The notes: generated from the letters alone by a model not told the origin. Positions 1 to 7,691 are shown, counted from the first letter of the stretch. The stretch is 64,000 bases of DNA from an uncultured Eubacteriales bacterium (GCA_902789795.1 CADAPM010000005.1:1-64000), one strand, 5' to 3'. Made by a program: numbers and translations.

Positions 1-1
1 A

Positions 2-322
2 ATCACGATTCCGTATTTCATGGCTGCAGGCACCGGCAAGTCTGATGATTCCGGCAATGATCCGGAAAAAAGCTATGGCGGAGTCTCGCCTCTCTCGTCG
101 TTGATCGCAAATTATAACAGCATTGGTGAGGACGTGCAAAAGGTCCGGGCAAGAGCTGTCGGGGCCGAGCATGAGCAGATGCTGATGCGCTCGGACGGAT
201 ACATGACCGCCTGGATGCTCTTCCAGCTAACCGGTAATGAGGAGGCTGGAACGGTGTTTGGCGGTGAGAACGCAGAGATCCTTCACAATGCCAACTGGCA
301 GGATGTGGAGAAAAATCACTGA
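2..322 (+). CDS. alpha/beta hydrolase, C-terminal part (cut by window edge)
   Basis: The frame is open from base 2, so the start lies outside the window and only the last 106 codons are seen. The visible part reads like the end of an alpha/beta hydrolase: a strand ending in IPYFMAAGTGKSDD, where such enzymes carry the acidic member of the triad, and then GAEHEQML, where the catalytic histidine would fall, followed by a helical tail. The nucleophile elbow is not in view, so the substrate cannot be named. A frameshifted HAD phosphatase starts 56 bases downstream on the same strand and may share its transcript. Confidence 0.6.
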   Translation: MTIPYFMAAGTGKSDDSGNDPEKSYGGVSPLSSLIANYNSIGEDVQKVRARAVGAEHEQMLMRSDGYMTAWMLFQLTGNEEAGTVFGGENAEILHNANWQDVEKNH

Positions 323-378
323 AAAGATTCGTCAATGCATTACAACCAGCAGTATGGGAAAATGGGTGGTGAAACAAT

Positions 379-1094
379 ATGATGCTTAAAGCAGTGTTGT
401 TTGATCTGGATGGGACACTCCTGCCGATGGATCAGAATGCATTCACTAAGGGTTATTTCAAACTCCTTGCAAAGAAGCCTTTCCACATGGCTATGAACCG
501 GATGCGTTGGTCAAAGCCATCTGGCATGGCACGGCTGCAATGGTACAGAACAACGGCTCCTGCACCAACGAAGAAGCCTTCTGGAACGACTTTGCGAATT
601 CCTATGGTACTAAGGCAGTCGCAGATCGTCCACTTTTCGAGGAATTCTATACTGTAGATTTCCAAGAAGCAAAGGCGTTTTGCGGCTATACACAAGCGGC
701 GTTTGAAACGGTTGCAATGCTAAAGGCAGAGGGAATAAGAGTAGCTTTGGCCACTAATCCGATCTTCCCAGCGGTCGCTACAGAGAGCCGTATTCGTTGG
801 GCCGGCCTGTCGCCGGAGGACTTTGAGCTTTATACCACCTATGAAAACATAGGATATTGCAAGCCGAATCTTGACTACTACCGGGATATCCTGCGCCGAC
901 TGAATCTGACAGCGGAGGATTGCATGATGGTCGGAAACGATGTTCGTGAGGACATGGTAGCTGCACAGCTCGGCATGGAGGCCTTTCTTCTGACTGACTG
1001 CGTCATCAATCCAGAAGGCGTGCCCGTCGAACAGTGGCCTCACGGAGGATTTGCTACTCTGCAAGATTATTTGAAGGAGAACCTGCACCTTTGA
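379..1094 (+). pseudogene. HAD-family hydrolase broken by a frameshift
   Basis: Two overlapping frames together encode one HAD-superfamily phosphatase. The first, from ATG 379, carries motif I (VLFDLDGTLL, nucleophile Asp). The second covers the rest, including ALATNP (motif II region) and MVGNDVREDMVAAQLGM (motif IV acids). The reading switches frame at about 470-483, and restoring one lost base there gives a continuous protein of about 238 residues. Read as it stands, the first frame ends at 657 without motifs II-IV. The rest of the gene is well conserved, so this is either a very recent mutation or a single-base sequencing or assembly error. The substrate is unknown. Confidence 0.75.
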
Positions 1095-1359
1095 TTCGTT
1101 ATGAAAGAATGAAATCAACAGAGCTTTTGCTTAACAGGTGGACGATTACCAATTATCATCCATGAAGTTATAATGGCAGGACCGGCTCTACATAAGGATT
1201 TCGCACCTCTTTAAGATCTTGAGGATGGGCATCATCCCAGCTGCATAATTACTAGACTGCTAACGCTGGAACGAGCAAACGAAGAAACCCCAAGCAAGGA
1301 TTCGTAGAAAACTCATCTAACAAAGGCAGCAGATTACCAGGTATCATAAAAAATCGTAC
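1095..1359. other. intergenic stretch, nothing recognised
   Basis: This AT-richer stretch between the HAD gene and the promoter of the next operon holds no plausible coding frame on either strand. A short TGGG/CCCA inverted repeat near 1226-1240 is too weak to call a terminator. It may contain remnants of a decayed gene, but no family was recognised. Confidence 0.5.
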
Positions 1360-1388
1360 TTGTGCGCACAATAAATTGGTCGTATAAT
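1360..1388 (+). promoter_or_regulatory. promoter with palindromic operator for the flavin protein/HxlR operon
   Basis: A near-consensus sigma-A promoter is visible: TTGTGC at 1360-1365, a 17-base spacer, and TATAAT at 1383-1388. The -35 element lies inside a perfect 12-base palindrome, TTGTGCGCACAA (1360-1371). The operon encodes its own HxlR-type repressor, and these dimers bind palindromes, so autoregulation at this site is likely (inference). Confidence 0.7.
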
Positions 1389-1434
1389 CAAACCGGTTCA
1401 AGAAAACGACTATGAACCAGGGAGGATGATCAAT

Positions 1435-1836
1435 ATGACCAACGCTGCAAAAGTACATGAGTTTCTGAACAAAGCCCAGACCTTCTACTTTCTGACGACC
1501 GATGGGGATCAGCCCAAAGGACGGCCCTTCGGCTTCCAGATGCTGGTGGACGACAAGCTGTATTTCGGCTGCGGGACCTTCAAAAACGTGTTCAAGCAGC
1601 TCACCGCAAACCCCAAGGTCGAAGTCCTGGCGGTAAACGGCGGTGAGTTCCTGCGCTATGACGGCACCGCCAAGGTCGTCAAGGACGAAGTGCTGCTCAA
1701 AAAGGTGCGGGAAGCCATTCCGCAGATTATGGATCTGTACGACAAAAACGGCTGGGAGATGGGGCTTTTCTATCTGGAGAACGGCCATGCCGAGATCCGC
1801 GGCATGATGGATCTGAAGGAAGAGTTTGACGTCTAA
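1435..1836 (+). CDS. pyridoxamine 5'-phosphate oxidase-like flavin-binding protein
   Basis: A 133-residue protein of the split-barrel PNPOx-like fold, which usually binds FMN or F420 and acts in small redox or detoxification reactions. Typical features are AQTFYFLTTDGDQPKGRPFG near the N-terminus and the central LYFGCGTFKNVFKQL segment after the second strand. ATG 1435 is preferred over ATG 1426 because GGAGG (1421-1425) stands nine bases before it and touches the earlier one. The stop overlaps the next ATG by one base, so the gene is translationally coupled to an HxlR regulator. This pairing is common for oxidoreductases induced by electrophiles or quinones. Substrate unknown. Confidence 0.8.
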   Translation: MTNAAKVHEFLNKAQTFYFLTTDGDQPKGRPFGFQMLVDDKLYFGCGTFKNVFKQLTANPKVEVLAVNGGEFLRYDGTAKVVKDEVLLKKVREAIPQIMDLYDKNGWEMGLFYLENGHAEIRGMMDLKEEFDV

Positions 1837-2189
1837 TGGGAAAGCAGACAACGCTGGAGGAGCGCTTCGGGAAATGCCCCTATGCCACAGCGCAGACTCT
1901 GATCTCCGGGAAATGGGCGGTGTTGATCCTGCTCTATCTGGAGGAAGGGCCGATCCGCTTCAATGAGCTGCTACGGAAGATGCCGAAGATGACCCACGCC
2001 ACACTGTCAGTTCAGCTGAAAGCGCTGGAAGATTACGGGCTGATTAGGCGCGTTCAGTATGAGGCCATTCCCCCGCGTGTCGAATACTCGCTGACGGAGA
2101 TCGGGCAGAAGTTTCACTCTGTCGTGGCCGCCATGGAAACCTGGGGAAATGAGTATATCGCGCTCATGCAGGGAAAAGCAGACGCCTGA
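1836..2189 (+). CDS. HxlR-family winged-helix transcriptional regulator
   Basis: A 117-residue HxlR/MarR-like regulator. The family signature is clear: a cysteine near the N-terminus (GKCPYATAQTLISGKWAVLIL, with Cys15), then RFNELLRKMPKMTHATLSVQL as the recognition helix region and the GLIRRVQYEAIPPRVEYSLT wing. The N-terminal cysteine is the redox or electrophile sensor in YodB/HypR relatives; that role here is inference. The gene overlaps the flavin protein by one base and probably represses its own operon through the palindrome at 1360-1371. Confidence 0.88.
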   Translation: MGKQTTLEERFGKCPYATAQTLISGKWAVLILLYLEEGPIRFNELLRKMPKMTHATLSVQLKALEDYGLIRRVQYEAIPPRVEYSLTEIGQKFHSVVAAMETWGNEYIALMQGKADA

Positions 2190-2231
2190 CACGACCTATA
2201 CCTTCTGCCCACTCGCCCATCATACAAAACT

Positions 2232-2262
2232 GCTGCTGCAGACCGCACTAGTCTGCAGCAGC
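2232..2262 (+). terminator. hairpin terminator after the HxlR operon
   Basis: A perfect 12-base-pair stem (2232-2243 with 2251-2262) with a seven-base loop lies 42 bases after the HxlR stop. The following TATCATTTTGCCTTT is only moderately T-rich. The site lies between two convergent operons and could serve both strands. Confidence 0.6.
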
Positions 2263-2329
2263 TATCATTTTGCCTTTAATTCTATGCAACATCCTTCATA
2301 CGCAACAGCGTTGGGTTAGCTTCTGAACA

Positions 2330-3250
2330 TCAATGCGCTTTTTTATTGCGCACCCCTGTATTCTGAGAACCCCGGACTTCTTCATGGTAGAAGTAATCCA
2401 CGATGGTCGGATGGCCCTGCAGAACACGCTCATAGGGAGTCTCGTTGTCAACAAAGCGGCAGTTGTGGGCTTTGGCCATCTCCTCGGCCTTCTTTTCAAG
2501 GTTTTCAAAATAGCTGCGGTTTTTCTTGTTGTAGATCTCCTCGTACAGAGGCAGCAGCTCGGGATGCTTTTCGGCGATATAGCTCATGATGCCCGCCTTG
2601 AACCCGCCGCGCAGGTTCAGGTTTTCCAGCCAGATCAGGTCGCACTGATCCTTCGCGCGTTCAAAGATGGCTTCAATATCAGTGATCCCCGGGAACACGG
2701 GAGAAATGAAGCAGACGGTGCGGATGCCTGCGTCGTAGACCTGCTTCATGGCCGCAAGACGCCTTTCGATGCTGACCGCTGCGTCCATGTCATTTTTGAA
2801 ATCCTCATCCAAAGTGTTCACCGACCAGGACACCGTCAGCCGGTTCCGCTCATTGATCTTTCGCAGCAGCTCCAGATCCCGCAGGACGAGATCAGACTTG
2901 GTGCAAATCAGGATCTCCGCGCCGCTGTCCTTGAGCTGCTCCAGCAGGAGGCGGGTCTTCCCGTACCTCTCCTCCAGCGGATTGTAGCCATCCGTGACCG
3001 TCCCGACGATCACCTTCTGACCGGCATACTTCCGGGGATTGGTGATAGCTGGCCATTCCTTCACATCCATGAAGGTGCCCCAGTCTTCGGTGTGCCCGGT
3101 GAAGCGCTTCATAAAGCTGGCGTAGCAGTACCGACAGGCATGGGGGCAGCCCACATACGGGTTGACCGAATAACCGCCCAGCGGCCCGTTTGACTTGGTC
3201 ATGATGCTCTTGGTCTGAACGACCCCTACTTTGATTTCCGGCAGTTCCAT
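2330..3250 (-). CDS. radical SAM mobile pair protein B
   Basis: A 306-residue radical SAM enzyme whose 4Fe-4S motif is GCPHACRYC (Cys35, Cys39, Cys42). The sequence (NPYVGCPHACRYCYA, then KVIVGTVTDGYNPLEE and ILICTKSDLVLRDLELL) resembles the SplB-like proteins annotated as the B member of a radical SAM 'mobile pair', whose reaction is unknown. It overlaps its partner's end by 25 bases and is the last gene of a three-gene operon with a MarR regulator. Many relatives occur on mobile elements, which fits the accessory setting here. The C-terminal part is rich in acidic and basic residues (EKKAEEMAKAHN). The name rests on resemblance and on the paired arrangement. Confidence 0.8.
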   Translation of the reverse strand: MELPEIKVGVVQTKSIMTKSNGPLGGYSVNPYVGCPHACRYCYASFMKRFTGHTEDWGTFMDVKEWPAITNPRKYAGQKVIVGTVTDGYNPLEERYGKTRLLLEQLKDSGAEILICTKSDLVLRDLELLRKINERNRLTVSWSVNTLDEDFKNDMDAAVSIERRLAAMKQVYDAGIRTVCFISPVFPGITDIEAIFERAKDQCDLIWLENLNLRGGFKAGIMSYIAEKHPELLPLYEEIYNKKNRSYFENLEKKAEEMAKAHNCRFVDNETPYERVLQGHPTIVDYFYHEEVRGSQNTGVRNKKAH

Positions 3251-3927
3251 GCTCTCTGTTCCTCCAGTACGTGATTGAATGCTTCCGGCAGCTCCTGGAT
3301 CATCTGTTCTTCCCCCATGATGGGAATGAGATCCTCTTTCCAGAAGACGGGGATATTATTTTTGTGCGCCTGTTCTGTCAGGGAATAGCTCCAGGCGGGC
3401 TCGGTACGCACCTTCCGGCTCTGGGCCCCGGTCATAGTGCCGACGACGATCCAATCGACGCCGGACAGATCGACCGTGCCGGGATCATCGAACAGCGGCT
3501 CAAAAGTCACATGATAATGCCGGGCTTTTACGTTTTCCCGCAGCGCGTCGATGCGCCAAAGCTCTGCTTTCCGCGTGACTGTTACGCCGAACCAGGCATT
3601 GTCGAGGTCGGTGCTGATACTGAGCAGATCGGGCCGCTTGCTGAGAAAAAGGAACTGGTGCTGGGGATTTTCCCGGATCCTCGCAAAGACCTCCTCCAGC
3701 CACTCGGGCTTCCAGACGGCCAGGTCGCTCATGCCCGTCAGCAGTAAGTTCTGCGGGCGGGGCTTGTCCATCATGCGCAGCTTGCCAGGGAAAAACTCCG
3801 GCTGGGAAAAGTCGTCGATTATGTGATACCGCTTCACGTTGTTCCGCGCATAGCAGTAGGGACAGCCGACGGTACAGCCGATCACCAGGTTCATGTTCTG
3901 GATCAGATCCTTGATGCATACGCTCAT
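3226..3927 (-). CDS. radical SAM mobile pair protein A
   Basis: A 233-residue radical SAM protein, shorter than its partner, with a cluster motif near the N-terminus (GCTVGCPYCYARNN: Cys18, Cys22, Cys25). Later motifs FLFLSKRPDLL and WFGVTVTRKAELWRIDALR recall phage Gp37/DUF5131-type radical SAM proteins. ATG 3927 overlaps the TGA of the upstream MarR gene as ATGA, and its 3' end overlaps protein B by 25 bases, so all three are translationally coupled. The two enzymes probably act together; the substrate has not been established for the family. Nothing in the sequence shows a defect. Confidence 0.8.
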   Translation of the reverse strand: MSVCIKDLIQNMNLVIGCTVGCPYCYARNNVKRYHIIDDFSQPEFFPGKLRMMDKPRPQNLLLTGMSDLAVWKPEWLEEVFARIRENPQHQFLFLSKRPDLLSISTDLDNAWFGVTVTRKAELWRIDALRENVKARHYHVTFEPLFDDPGTVDLSGVDWIVVGTMTGAQSRKVRTEPAWSYSLTEQAHKNNIPVFWKEDLIPIMGEEQMIQELPEAFNHVLEEQRAWNCRKSK

Positions 3928-4361
3928 GCTTTCAGCTTCTCCTCAAGATTCCGCTGGATCCGCTGCAGATAGGCCTCGAACTGCCGGATCTCATCATCCG
4001 TGAAGTCCTTGTAGTATAGCTTACCCATCTGATCGGAAACGGCATCATAATCCGCCCGAAGCGCCTTCGCCTTGTCGGTCAGAAAGAGCAGCGTCTTGCG
4101 CTTGTCCCGGCTGTCCGATTCCCGGCGGATCAGCCCCTGGCGCTCCATGCGCTCCAGCATCGTGGTCAGGGAGGTGATGGCAAGTCCGCAGGTGTCAGAA
4201 ACTGTTTTGATCGGCACGCCGTCCTGCTGCCAGAGGACATACAGGATCCGTCCCTGGGCGCCATTGAAGGCGTCCACGCCTTTCTCGGCCAGCACCTTTT
4301 CAAAGATGCGATCCCCTAGCTGCTTGATTTTCGTGACTAAAAAACCGTCGTTCGTGACCAT
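3924..4361 (-). CDS. MarR-family regulator of the radical SAM mobile pair
   Basis: A 145-residue MarR winged-helix repressor: FNGAQGRILYVLWQQDGVPI, then the recognition region LAITSLTTMLERMERQGLIRR and the wing SDSRDKRKTLLFLT. The frame is open further upstream, but ATG 4361 is chosen because AGGAG (4370-4374, minus strand) lies eight bases ahead and because the promoter lies just upstream; a longer protein would start before the transcript. It is the first gene of the operon with both radical SAM genes and very likely represses it through the long inverted repeat at 4370-4409. Confidence 0.85.
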   Translation of the reverse strand: MVTNDGFLVTKIKQLGDRIFEKVLAEKGVDAFNGAQGRILYVLWQQDGVPIKTVSDTCGLAITSLTTMLERMERQGLIRRESDSRDKRKTLLFLTDKAKALRADYDAVSDQMGKLYYKDFTDDEIRQFEAYLQRIQRNLEEKLKA

Positions 4362-4369
4362 AGTAACAA

Positions 4370-4421
4370 CTCCTATATGGTAGTACTTGACGATTCTACC
4401 ATATAGGAGCTTTTTTGTCAA
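4370..4421 (-). promoter_or_regulatory. MarR promoter and 14-bp inverted-repeat operator
   Basis: On the minus strand TTGACA (4416-4421), a 17-base spacer and TAGAAT (4393-4398) form a strong promoter. It is overlapped by a perfect inverted repeat: arms 4370-4383 and 4396-4409 (CTCCTATATGGTAG and its complement) with a 12-base spacer. One arm covers the promoter spacer and the edge of the -10; the other covers the start of the transcript and contains the ribosome binding site. A MarR dimer bound here would block transcription, so autoregulation is the natural reading. Confidence 0.85.
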
Positions 4422-4486
4422 TTCATAAAGCTGAGATAAAAGTGTCCAGAGCCTATTCAAATGGTCGATCGATGCAGATTTTTATA

Positions 4487-4536
4487 TTGACACTGTGTCA
4501 GCTTTGTGATATTATTCCATTGTTGACATCATGTCA
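4487..4536 (+). promoter_or_regulatory. TetR gene promoter with two palindromic operators
   Basis: The promoter reads TTGACA (4487-4492), 17 bases, TATTAT (4510-4515). Two related 13-base palindromes flank the -10: TGACACTGTGTCA (4488-4500), overlapping the -35, and TGACATCATGTCA (4524-4536) at about the transcript start. They share TGACA-N3-TGTCA and have centres 36 bases apart. Paired sites like these fit a TetR-family autorepressor. Confidence 0.85.
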
Positions 4537-4559
4537 GTTTTGTTCAGGAGGGATGTTAA

Positions 4560-5183
4560 ATGTCCAGAGGTTCACCGGAACTGACTGCGGCCCGCAAAGA
4601 GGAGATCATTGCTGCCTGCGCGGAATTGAATGAAAGCATGAGCTTCAAGGAGATCACGATCAAGGAGATCGGGGCGGCCACCAGCTTCACCCGCACCTCG
4701 ATCTATAACTATTTTGAGACCAAGGAAGAGATCTTCCTAGCCCTGCTGCAAAAGGAATATGAATTGTGGGTGGCAGCCATGGACGCGGTGACGGCTGAAA
4801 AAGCAGTCATGTCACGCGACGAGCTGGCGCAAACCATCGCCCGCACGCTCACAGACCGGCCGAGGCTGCTTCGCTTGCTGTCCATGAACCTGTACGACAT
4901 GGAGGCCAATTCCCGTCCGGAGCGGCTGGCCGAATTCAAGGTGGCCTTTGGCGCATCCCTGAATGCCGTCACCCGTATGCTGGAAAAGTATGTTCCGGAA
5001 ATGGATGAGACCGCAAGGCAGCAATTTCTGTATGCCTTTTTCCCTTTCATTTACGGCATCTATCCCTACACCAGCGTGACTGAAAAGCAGAAGCTCGCCA
5101 TGGAGCTGGCCGACATCCCTTATGTTTATCAATCCGCCTATGACCTGACCTATACCTGCCTGAAAAAGCTGCTGAATGTATAA
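4560..5183 (+). CDS. TetR-family transcriptional regulator
   Basis: A 207-residue TetR/AcrR regulator. The N-terminal helix-turn-helix is evident at about residues 28-65 (ITIKEIGAATSFTRTSIYNYFETKEEIFLALL). The remainder is a helical ligand-binding domain ending in ADIPYVYQSAYDLTYTCLKKLL. GGAGG stands eight bases before ATG 4560. A secreted flavodoxin gene follows 54 bases later with no obvious promoter between, so the two are probably co-transcribed, and the regulator likely controls both through the paired operators upstream. The inducing ligand is not known. Confidence 0.9.
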   Translation: MSRGSPELTAARKEEIIAACAELNESMSFKEITIKEIGAATSFTRTSIYNYFETKEEIFLALLQKEYELWVAAMDAVTAEKAVMSRDELAQTIARTLTDRPRLLRLLSMNLYDMEANSRPERLAEFKVAFGASLNAVTRMLEKYVPEMDETARQQFLYAFFPFIYGIYPYTSVTEKQKLAMELADIPYVYQSAYDLTYTCLKKLLNV

Positions 5184-5237
5184 GAAAAGCATGCCTGGCC
5201 CACAGGCAATGAAATTATTAAAAGGAGATTGAGATTT

Positions 5238-5828
5238 ATGAAAAAGATCCTGTCTGTACTTTTCGCACTGACTCTGCTCGTTTCCTGCCTGTCGACGGTT
5301 TTCGCCGAGGGAGGTGCTTCCGCTGCTCAGACTGCTGAGCCCACCAGCCACATCCTGGTCGTCTACTTCTCCGCCACCGGTACCACCAAGGGCGTCGCGG
5401 AGAAACTGGCAGAGGGGCTGAGCGCTGATCTGTACGAGATCGTTCCCCAGGAGCCATATACTGACGCAGACTTGAACTACGGCAACTCCAAGAGCCGCAC
5501 TTCAAAAGAAATGGATGATCCCGCTTGCCGTCCCGCGATTGCGGGCGAGCTGCCTGACCTGGCGGGCTATGATACCGTCCTGATCGGATATCCCATCTGG
5601 TGGGGCGATGTGCCGCGCATCGTATCCAACTTTGTGGAGCAGGTCGACCTGACCGACAAGACCCTGGCCGTGTTCTTCACCTCCGGCAGCAGCGGCCTGG
5701 GCAGCAGCATGAAGCACCTGGAGCAACAGGCCGGCGCCGGCACCTGGCTGGAAGGCAAGCGATTCACAAGCCGCACCACCGCTCAAGACCTGGTCAATTG
5801 GGCCAAGGGCCTGGGTATTGAGCCCTGA
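5238..5828 (+). CDS. exported flavodoxin
   Basis: A 196-residue flavodoxin with an export signal. Residues 1-23 are a signal sequence (MKKILSVLFALTLLVS...); it contains LVSC, which could be a lipobox at Cys17, but VFA-EG also fits signal peptidase I. The mature part begins HILVVYFSATGTTKGVAEKL, whose SATGTT loop binds the FMN phosphate, and continues with YDTVLIGYPIWWGDVPRIV, typical of the isoalloxazine site. ATG 5238 has AGGAG ten bases upstream. Such flavodoxins would carry electrons outside the membrane; the partner is unknown. A seven-base-pair hairpin (5846-5871) follows the stop. Confidence 0.85.
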   Translation: MKKILSVLFALTLLVSCLSTVFAEGGASAAQTAEPTSHILVVYFSATGTTKGVAEKLAEGLSADLYEIVPQEPYTDADLNYGNSKSRTSKEMDDPACRPAIAGELPDLAGYDTVLIGYPIWWGDVPRIVSNFVEQVDLTDKTLAVFFTSGSSGLGSSMKHLEQQAGAGTWLEGKRFTSRTTAQDLVNWAKGLGIEP

Positions 5829-5923
5829 AACAACGAAATAAAGTTACACCTGGAGCAGCACGAACAGGTGTCGCTCGATTCCCAAGGCATACCGACAAAT
5901 CAATCAAAGAGGTGTTCATAATC

Positions 5924-6670
5924 ATGGCAAAGAAACAAACTGCAGGCAGAGACAATCTTGGCAAGCTCGCTCCCAAATTCGCCGAGCTGAACGACGACGT
6001 ACTTTTCGGGGAAGTCTGGTCCCGGGAAAAGGAGCTTTCTCCCCGCGACCGCAGCATGATCACCATTGCCGCCCTGTTCTCCGCGGGCCTCTATCCGCAG
6101 CTGAAGGCGCATCTGGCCATCGGCAAAGATCATGGCATCACGAAGCAGGAAGCGGTGGAGCTCGTGACCCAGCTGGCCTTCTACTGCGGCTGGCCCAAGG
6201 CCTGGAGCACCTTCCCGCTGATCCAGGAAGTGTACGGCGATGAGGAAAGCGAGCTGGACGGCGTGCCCTCCAACCTGTCCGTATTCCCTGTCGGGCAGAA
6301 GAACGACGCTTACGCGCAGTATTTCATCGGCCAGAGCTATCTGGCTCCGCTCTCCACTGAGCAGGTGCCGGTCTTCAACGTCACCTTTGAGCCGGGATGC
6401 CGGAACAACTGGCACATCCATCACGCCAGCGAAGGCGGCGGGCAGATGCTGATCTGCGTCAGCGGCCGCGGCTGGTATCAGGAATGGGGCAAGGAAGCCC
6501 GCGAGCTTCATCCCGGCGACGTGGTGAACATCCCCGAGGGCGTCAAGCATTGGCACGGGGCCGCCGCAGACAGCTGGTTCCAGCACCTGGCCATCGAGGT
6601 GCCCGGGAAGGATGGAAAGGCCGAATGGCTCGAGCCCGTGGATGATGAGCAATACGGAAAGCTGAAATAA
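5924..6670 (+). CDS. carboxymuconolactone decarboxylase-cupin fusion protein
   Basis: A 248-residue two-domain protein. Residues about 15-110 are a carboxymuconolactone decarboxylase (CMD) domain (DRSMITIAALFSAGLYPQL, KEHG-type helix, LVTQLAFYCGWPKAW); the AhpD-type CxxC pair is absent. Residues about 135-235 are a cupin barrel with metal-ligand histidines in WHIHHASEGGGQMLI and VKHWHG. Such fusions are common in gut anaerobes and are presumed to be small metal-dependent oxidoreductases or isomerases. ATG 5924 is chosen because AAGAGG lies 11 bases upstream. It follows the flavodoxin by 95 bases and may belong to the TetR operon. Confidence 0.85.
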   Translation: MAKKQTAGRDNLGKLAPKFAELNDDVLFGEVWSREKELSPRDRSMITIAALFSAGLYPQLKAHLAIGKDHGITKQEAVELVTQLAFYCGWPKAWSTFPLIQEVYGDEESELDGVPSNLSVFPVGQKNDAYAQYFIGQSYLAPLSTEQVPVFNVTFEPGCRNNWHIHHASEGGGQMLICVSGRGWYQEWGKEARELHPGDVVNIPEGVKHWHGAAADSWFQHLAIEVPGKDGKAEWLEPVDDEQYGKLK

Positions 6671-6702
6671 TCGCTGCAAGTGATTTGGCAGACTGAAAAA
6701 TA

Positions 6703-6730
6703 GCCAGCAGGCGATAAATGCCCTGCTGGC
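6703..6730. terminator. bidirectional hairpin terminator
   Basis: A nine-base-pair stem (6703-6711 with 6722-6730) and ten-base loop lie between convergent genes. On the minus strand the stem is followed by TATTTTTCAG, a good T tract, so it mainly ends the AraC operon. Confidence 0.7.
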
Positions 6731-6761
6731 CATTACAATTTGCAGATATATCGGGTGCTTC

Positions 6762-7691
6762 TCAGGCTTCTTCCGGTTCTGCCGCCAGAGGAGCCGCGGG
6801 ATTACGAATATCAAAGTCGGTATTCTTCATGTGAACGGGGATCTCCGGTTTCTTTCTGAACTCCGTGGGCGTTTTGCCCACCAGGCTGCGGAACACCTTT
6901 GAAAAATACAGAGCGTCCGCATAGCCCGTCTTATCCGCGACCTCGGAAACAGAGAAGTTGGTCATTTGAAGCAGCACGCACGCCTCCCGGATCCGAGTCT
7001 CTTTCAGGTACATCATGGGAGACTTGTTGAGCACATCCTTAAAGGCGCGGAACAGGCAGCTCCTGGAGACGTTCAGATAGTCCGCGACCATCTCCACGGT
7101 CAGGTTCTTATTGCTGTACGTCTTCCCGATATAGTCGCAGGCGGCGGATACGTACTTGTCATTGATATGCGTTCCTGCCTGGATATTCTGACCCACTTCG
7201 ATCAGATAGGCAAAGAGTTCATAGAGCATCGCTGTCATGCGGATGCTGGAGCACAGCTGGTGCCCGCGGTGCTCATGGATATCTTCGATCCTCCGCGCGA
7301 TCTCCGGGTGGTCATATCTGATCACGGCATTGTCCGGGGTAAACTGGGTCATGTTCAGCAGGATCTGCGCGTCCATCCCGTTAAAGCCGACCCAGCAGTA
7401 TTCCCACAGGTCCTCGGGATCCGTCTCCTTGCTGATAGATACCCCGGGATAGATCAAAAACGCGTCGCCAGCGCACACGTAATATGTGCGGCCGTTGATC
7501 GTATAGGTCCCCTTCCCCTTGGTCACATAATGCAGGATATAAAAATCATAGATCCGGTTATACCTGCAAAAGCCGGGCGCGCACCTCTGCTTGCCCGATC
7601 TGTAAACCGTCAGGGAATTGATGACCGCGAAATCGTTTTTAAACGAGTCTTTAAACGGTTTCAGCTCAGCGTTTTTGTTTTTTTCCTGCAT
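6762..7691 (-). CDS. AraC-family transcriptional regulator
   Basis: A 309-residue AraC/XylS regulator. The N-terminal half is a cupin-like sensor domain (YILHYVTKGKGTYTINGRTYYVCAGDAFLIYPG) and the C-terminal residues about 190-290 carry the double helix-turn-helix (LTVEMVADYLNVSRSCLFRAFKDV; NFSVSEVADKTGYADALYFSKVF, then GKTPTEFRK). This architecture is typical of sugar-responsive regulators of clostridial glycan loci, although no sugar genes adjoin it here. Its start overlaps the upstream membrane-protein gene by 26 bases in a minus-strand operon of NUDIX hydrolase, membrane protein and AraC. A target in the convergent CMD-cupin cluster is possible but unproven. Confidence 0.88.
   Translation of the reverse strand: MQEKNKNAELKPFKDSFKNDFAVINSLTVYRSGKQRCAPGFCRYNRIYDFYILHYVTKGKGTYTINGRTYYVCAGDAFLIYPGVSISKETDPEDLWEYCWVGFNGMDAQILLNMTQFTPDNAVIRYDHPEIARRIEDIHEHRGHQLCSSIRMTAMLYELFAYLIEVGQNIQAGTHINDKYVSAACDYIGKTYSNKNLTVEMVADYLNVSRSCLFRAFKDVLNKSPMMYLKETRIREACVLLQMTNFSVSEVADKTGYADALYFSKVFRSLVGKTPTEFRKKPEIPVHMKNTDFDIRNPAAPLAAEPEEA

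Noticed and set aside
1252-1851. 199-codon minus-strand frame opposite the flavin protein
   Set aside because: Antisense to a gene with a strong promoter, ribosome binding site and family motifs.
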